This document shows positions 5,961 to 9,145 of a stretch of DNA of 9,145 nt, piece by piece (positions within the stretch are counted from its first letter, which is position 1; each line of letters starts with the position of its first letter). The notes beneath the pieces were generated by a model. That model searched no databases and had not been told where the DNA came from. It was given only the letters and a program-made list of their open reading frames with translations. The stretch is from Deltaproteobacteria bacterium. Lineage in GTDB: Bacteria; Myxococcota_A; UBA9042; DTJE01. A program made the translations under genes and the position numbers. The stretch covers positions 1 through 9,145 of the forward strand of contig JADHTP010000110.1 in the NCBI GenBank assembly GCA_016784945.1, in the 5' to 3' direction.

Positions 5961-7037
5961 ATGGCCACTCCCGAAAGCAAGTATCCGCCTATCCCCGGCA
6001 TGCACCACGTTGTATCCACGTTCCGGATCCTCCTGGCCGCTCACCCGCGGACGGTGGATCGCCTGTCTTCAGCCCTGTCGCCCTTCGGTTACAACCTCGA
6101 TACCGCCACCGAGGGCCACGAGGCCCAGACCGCCATTCAAAAGGGTGCCTGGGACCTCATAATAGGCAGCACGGACCTCCCCCAGATGGACGGATTCCTG
6201 CTTCTGAGATCCATCCGGACCAACCGGGAAACAGTGGAGATTCCCTATCTCATGATGGTGGGATCCGCCGAATCCCAGGACGAGATCAAGGCATTCCAGC
6301 TGGGCGCCGACGAAGTGGTGCCGGAGAAAACATCCGACGTGGGCCTGCGGGCCAGGGTGCGGGTTCTTCTGCGGCTGTCCACCTACCGTCGACGCCTCCA
6401 GAACGAAAAGCGCATGCTGGGCATCAAGGTCGCCGAAAGAACCCGCGAACTGGTGGAGATCACCATGGCCACCGTGGCCGCCCTGGAAAAGGCCACCGAA
6501 CTGTCGGACCCCGAAACGGGACACCACATCCTGCGGGTGGCCACCTACTCGACGCTCATCGCGGACAAGGTGGGCTTGAGTTCCGAACTTGTTGAAAAAA
6601 TAAGACTCTATGCGCCCCTTCACGACCTGGGAAAGGTGGCCGTGGCCGACCGTATCCTGAAGAAAGAGGGCGTGCTCACACCCGAAGAGTTCGAAGAAAT
6701 GAAGCTCCACACCAACCACGGACACGAACTTCTCATGGCGGCGCAGGCCGACGAAGTGGCATGCAACATTGCGCTGAGCCATCACGAGCGGATCGACGGC
6801 AGCGGTTATCCCAACGCCCTGAAGGGGGAGGCCATCCCCGTGGAAGCCCGTATCGTGGCCATTGCCGACGTCTTCGACGCCATGACGACCGTGAGGCGAT
6901 ACAAGGAAGCCATCCCGCCCGACGTGGCCATGCGGACCATTACCGTAGAACTGGCCAATCGCTTCGACACCGGCGCCACCGCGGCCTTCATCCAGCGGTT
7001 CGACGAGGTGATGCAGGTCTTCGAGAGCTATTCCTGA
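5961..7037 (+). CDS. HD-GYP phosphodiesterase-type protein with degenerate receiver domain
   Basis: A 358-residue protein with an N-terminal response-regulator-like domain (about 21-138), a helical linker (about 140-175) and a C-terminal HD-GYP domain (about 176-350). HD-GYP enzymes hydrolyse cyclic-di-GMP in the cytoplasm. The catalytic domain looks intact: TGHHILRVA (186-194), LHDLGK with His221-Asp222, DRILKKEGVLT (230-240), MKLHTNHG (247-254), SHHERIDGSGYP (273-284), and the RIVAIADVFDA stretch (297-307). The receiver keeps the LPQMDG turn and GADE, but the phosphoacceptor position, four residues before Pro74, is Ser70. The acidic pair is Ala26-Ala27, and Glu122 stands where the conserved Lys is expected, so ordinary phosphorylation is unlikely. 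The ATG at 5961 has no clear Shine-Dalgarno; the in-frame ATG at 6000 has none either and leaves the same domains. The gene begins 45 bases after purA. Its target process is unknown, though pili genes nearby make motility a reasonable guess. Confidence 0.9.
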   Translation: MATPESKYPPIPGMHHVVSTFRILLAAHPRTVDRLSSALSPFGYNLDTATEGHEAQTAIQKGAWDLIIGSTDLPQMDGFLLLRSIRTNRETVEIPYLMMVGSAESQDEIKAFQLGADEVVPEKTSDVGLRARVRVLLRLSTYRRRLQNEKRMLGIKVAERTRELVEITMATVAALEKATELSDPETGHHILRVATYSTLIADKVGLSSELVEKIRLYAPLHDLGKVAVADRILKKEGVLTPEEFEEMKLHTNHGHELLMAAQADEVACNIALSHHERIDGSGYPNALKGEAIPVEARIVAIADVFDAMTTVRRYKEAIPPDVAMRTITVELANRFDTGATAAFIQRFDEVMQVFESYS

Positions 7038-7040
7038 AAT

Positions 7041-7985
7041 CTATCGAACGATCTGCAGCGAGCGGCCGTCGGTCCGGACGGACACCTTTCCCACCAGCAC
7101 CCGGACGAATCCCTTGTGGTCCATGTCCTGGATGATCCCGTCCCGTCCCGCGAACACGCCGCTCGACACCCGTACCTTGTGCCCAACGGCGAGGTCGGCG
7201 GTGCCGGATTCCCCGGCTGAACGGAGCCGCTTGCTCTCTTCGGCCACTTCCAGGAAATCCGAGGCCGGCTTCCAGGCCACGTACTCCCAGATGGGCAACA
7301 GGGCGCCCAGCACCTCCAGGCAGGTGCCTGAAAAGCCGCCGCTCTTCGGTTCACCGTCATCAGCATCGAATCGGACGCCCAGGAAGATGAGGAACTCCTC
7401 GTTGAGCACCTCTTCTTCCAGGCGGTCCACGTGGCCGCCGTTGAATTCCGAGGCGGGAATCTCTTCTTTCGAGGAGAACCGGAAGAACACGGCAGCCGGC
7501 AGGGTCCGAACCCTCTCCACGAAGGTGGCCCGCTCGAAGGGGACCCGACACCGGTTGAGGAGGTTCATCACGTCCAACCAGGCCGTGGAGTGGAGCATGA
7601 GGCCCACTTCGCAGCCCTGCTGATCGATCCGGAACCCCAGTGTGGCGTGCCTGTGGTGTTCCCCGGCATCCGATATCTGGTCCGGCAGCGAGATGCGGCT
7701 GTCCAGCAAGGGCACGATGGCCCGCTGTTCATCCTGGTTTCGCGTGAAGAAGAGGACCAGTTCGCTGACGCTCTTGGCGTTGAACACGCTGGGGGTGTGG
7801 GGGGTCACGTCCCAGAAGAACCCGTAGTCGCCCGAAAGTCCCTGGTGTATCAGGCTCCCCAGCGCCTTCATCTGTTCGCGGACTGCGAGCCTCTCCATGT
7901 TGAACATGTTCGAAGACCACTTGCGCTCTTCGAAGGCCGAGTAGGCCCGTTCGTCGAAGCCTTCGAATTTCTCGTCAAACAGCAA
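7041..7985 (-). CDS. KOW-motif protein of unknown function
   Basis: A 314-residue soluble protein on the minus strand. Only the C-terminus is recognisable: from about residue 267, VGHKVRVSSGVFAGRDGIIQ and the following VRVLVGKVSVRTDGRSLQIV match the NusG-type KOW fold, a small beta-barrel that binds RNA or ribosomal proteins. Residues 1-265 have no motif I can name. There is no signal peptide, membrane segment or zinc-binding cysteine set, and no NusG N-terminal domain is apparent, so this is not simply NusG or RfaH. The middle part is mixed alpha/beta with acidic patches (RLEEEVLNEE, DADDGE). The start is TTG at 7985, supported by GAGGTGA (complement of 7990-7996) four bases upstream; the next in-frame ATG is about 26 codons in. 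It stands alone on its strand with its own promoter and converges on the HD-GYP gene. A role in transcription or translation is inference from KOW only. Confidence 0.85.
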   Translation of the reverse strand: MLFDEKFEGFDERAYSAFEERKWSSNMFNMERLAVREQMKALGSLIHQGLSGDYGFFWDVTPHTPSVFNAKSVSELVLFFTRNQDEQRAIVPLLDSRISLPDQISDAGEHHRHATLGFRIDQQGCEVGLMLHSTAWLDVMNLLNRCRVPFERATFVERVRTLPAAVFFRFSSKEEIPASEFNGGHVDRLEEEVLNEEFLIFLGVRFDADDGEPKSGGFSGTCLEVLGALLPIWEYVAWKPASDFLEVAEESKRLRSAGESGTADLAVGHKVRVSSGVFAGRDGIIQDMDHKGFVRVLVGKVSVRTDGRSLQIVR

Positions 7986-7989
7986 CCGT

Positions 7990-7996
7990 TCACCTC
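7990..7996 (-). promoter_or_regulatory. Ribosome binding site fixing the TTG start of the KOW gene
   Basis: The minus strand reads GAGGTGA here, four bases before TTG 7985. No ATG or GTG at a workable distance competes, so this decides the start. Confidence 0.65.
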
Positions 7997-8015
7997 GTTC
8001 TGGCGGCGCCCAACA

Positions 8016-8041
8016 GGAACGCTAGTGTAGTGGAACGCCAG
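8016..8041. repeat. Direct repeat GGAACGCYAG, possible operator
   Basis: GGAACGCTAG (8016-8025) and GGAACGCCAG (8032-8041) agree at nine of ten bases with a 16-base period. One copy covers the predicted transcription start and the edge of the -10 of the KOW gene promoter, the other lies in its spacer, where a repressor would block polymerase. No regulator is identified. Confidence 0.45.
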
Positions 8042-8052
8042 ATCAAAGCCAA
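8024..8052 (-). promoter_or_regulatory. Sigma70-type promoter of the KOW gene
   Basis: On the minus strand TTGGCT (complement of 8047-8052) and TACACT (complement of 8024-8029) are separated by exactly 17 bases, with four of six consensus bases each. The expected start near 8017 leaves a leader of about 30 bases. A near-perfect direct repeat flanks the -10. Confidence 0.5.
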
Positions 8053-8112
8053 TAGACCCCCTGGACCTGAACACCGACTTTTGACTAGACTCGTCATCCT
8101 AGGAGGTTCACC

Positions 8113-8724
8113 ATGCATTCCGTCAAGCCCGAAGACCTGTCGCCCCGGGACAGCCATCGCCTGTTGACGAGCCTGTTCATCCCGCGCCCCATCGCCTTCG
8201 TGGGAACCATTGGACTGGACGGCACCCCCAACTGCGCCCCGTTTTCCTTTGCCAACGGCGTATCATCCAAGCCGCCGGTCATGATGGTCTCAGTGAGCGA
8301 CGGGCCCGGGGGGAACCCCAAGGACACGCTTCGGAACATCCAGGACACGGGCGAATACACCGTAAACCTGGTGACGCGCACCATGGCCAGCCGGATGCAC
8401 GAGGCTTCGGGTCGATTCCCCCCCCAGGTTTCGGAGTTCGAAAAGGTGGGCCTGGCCATCCGCAGGTCACACTTGATCGACGCCCCCGGGATTGCCGAAT
8501 CGCCGGTGACCCTCGAACTGAGGCTTCGTGAGACCATCCGGCCCCAGGGGACGCGCACGACCCTGGTCCTTGGTGACGTGGTCCTCTATCACGTGGACGA
8601 GGAACGCCTGGTCGGCGGTGAACTGGTCCCGGACGGGCTCGACGTGGTGGGTCGCCTGGGCAAGGACACCTACGCCGTCATCAACGACATCTTCCGGCTG
8701 CCGGCGGTGGAGGTGCCCAAGTGA
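8113..8724 (+). CDS. Flavin reductase-like FMN-binding split-barrel protein
   Basis: A 203-residue cytoplasmic protein of the flavin reductase-like (DIM6/NTAB) family, which binds FMN and often reduces flavin with NAD(P)H or serves as an oxidoreductase. The signature region IPRPIAFVGTIGLDGTPN (23-40) runs into CAPFSFANGVSSKPPVMM (41-58), which forms the FMN phosphate site. KDTLRNIQDTGEYTVNLV (70-87), the ESPVTLELRL strand (129-138), GDVVLYHVDE (154-163) and the C-terminal VVGRLGKDTYAVI (178-190) are all typical. Length is normal. ATG 8113 is preceded by a perfect AGGAGG (8101-8106) at six bases. I see no convincing promoter; TAGACT (8086-8091) lacks a -35. The stop overlaps the start of the sirtuin gene by four bases. 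The physiological substrate cannot be read from sequence. Confidence 0.92.
   Translation: MHSVKPEDLSPRDSHRLLTSLFIPRPIAFVGTIGLDGTPNCAPFSFANGVSSKPPVMMVSVSDGPGGNPKDTLRNIQDTGEYTVNLVTRTMASRMHEASGRFPPQVSEFEKVGLAIRRSHLIDAPGIAESPVTLELRLRETIRPQGTRTTLVLGDVVLYHVDEERLVGGELVPDGLDVVGRLGKDTYAVINDIFRLPAVEVPK
8709..8713 (+). promoter_or_regulatory. Ribosome binding site for the sirtuin GTG start
   Basis: GGAGG lies inside the end of the flavin reductase gene, seven bases before GTG 8721. This supports the GTG start within the four-base GTGA overlap. Confidence 0.7.
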
Positions 8725-9145
8725 GTCGGAGCCCTGATCCCGACGCCCTCGCCCTGCGTCCCGACTCGTCGGTGGCCGTTCTCACCGGTGCCGGGATATC
8801 CGCGGAGTCGGGCATCCATACCTTCCGTGACGCGGGAGGCCTTTGGGACCAGTATGACATGGAGGAGGTCGCCACGGAGCCCGGATTCCTCGCCGACCCG
8901 GCACGGGCCTGGAAGCTCTACTCGGAATTGAGGGCCCACGCTTCGACCTGCAGGCCCAATGCCGCCCACGCGGCCCTGGCCACCCTGGAGGCAAGGCTGG
9001 AGGAACGCGGCCGGTTCACCTTGATCACCCAGAACGTTGACGGACTTCACCAGAAAGCCGGCAGCAGACACGTCATTCCCATCCACGGTTCCCTGTTCAT
9101 GTCGCGATGCTCCGCCCCCGAGTGCCCCACGGCAGGCGATCCCTT
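8721..9145 (+). CDS. cobB: NAD-dependent sirtuin deacylase, 3' truncated
   Basis: The first 141 residues of a Sir2-family protein, which removes acyl groups from lysines using NAD and yields nicotinamide and O-acyl-ADP-ribose. The NAD-binding GAGISAESGI (23-32), TFRD (34-37) and GLW (40-42), then the PNAAH segment (79-83), TQNVDGLH (103-110), catalytic His122 (PIHGS) and the first zinc pair Cys130 and Cys135 are all present. The rest of the zinc module and Rossmann fold lie beyond the window. Overall it resembles the bacterial CobB/class III group. That group usually has a Y-x-x-R pair for succinyl or malonyl lysine; here Tyr67 is followed by Leu70 at the arginine position and Arg71 one residue later. 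The GTG start overlaps the flavin reductase stop as GTGA, so translation is probably coupled. Confidence 0.93.
   Translation, partial: MSRSPDPDALALRPDSSVAVLTGAGISAESGIHTFRDAGGLWDQYDMEEVATEPGFLADPARAWKLYSELRAHASTCRPNAAHAALATLEARLEERGRFTLITQNVDGLHQKAGSRHVIPIHGSLFMSRCSAPECPTAGDP

Noticed and set aside
8081..8091. Promoter elements TTGACT or TAGACT before the flavin reductase gene
   Set aside because: TTGACT has no -10 at proper spacing, and TAGACT has no recognisable -35 16-18 bases upstream.
1..9145. Mobile element, CRISPR array, toxin-antitoxin or defence system
   Set aside because: No transposase, integrase, repeat-spacer array, att-like duplication around the tRNA or defence gene motif was seen; the tRNA-Arg is followed directly by serA, not by an integrated element.

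Overview
This window is a GC-rich (roughly 60% or more G+C) stretch of bacterial chromosome carrying mostly core genes. Almost all of it is coding, on short intergenic gaps. I see no insertion sequence, phage gene, CRISPR array or compositional break. Tandem PilT-type ATPases, a receiver/HD-GYP protein and the short serA followed by purA suggest a Gram-negative bacterium of the former Deltaproteobacteria (Myxococcota, Desulfobacterota or Bradymonadales-like). This placement is inference; no marker gene here settles it.

Positions 1-1739 hold two consecutive type IV pilus retraction ATPases. The first is cut by the window edge and the second starts one base after its stop. A terminator hairpin and a good sigma70-type promoter share positions 1746-1805. 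They are followed by an unrecognised single-pass membrane protein with a PEGA-like strand pattern (1850-2860).

Positions 2930-5915 hold housekeeping functions: D-aminoacyl-tRNA deacylase (dtd), a tRNA-Arg(CCG), a short phosphoglycerate dehydrogenase (serA-like) and adenylosuccinate synthetase (purA). The leaders of serA and purA both contain base-pairing potential close to the ribosome binding site.

Positions 5961-7037 encode a cyclic-di-GMP phosphodiesterase-type HD-GYP protein whose receiver domain has lost its phosphorylation residues. It converges, with only three bases between stops, on a minus-strand KOW-domain protein of unknown function (7041-7985). The promoter of that gene carries a direct repeat. 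After the divergent intergenic region come a flavin reductase-like FMN protein (8113-8724) and a sirtuin deacylase cut by the window end (8721-9145). These two overlap by four bases and are probably translationally coupled.

I found no clearly new multi-gene system. The most interesting items are the degenerate-receiver HD-GYP protein, the KOW protein with its repeat-bearing promoter, the PEGA-like membrane protein next to pilT, the sirtuin lacking the usual acyl-specificity arginine, and the candidate RNA structures in the serA and purA leaders.
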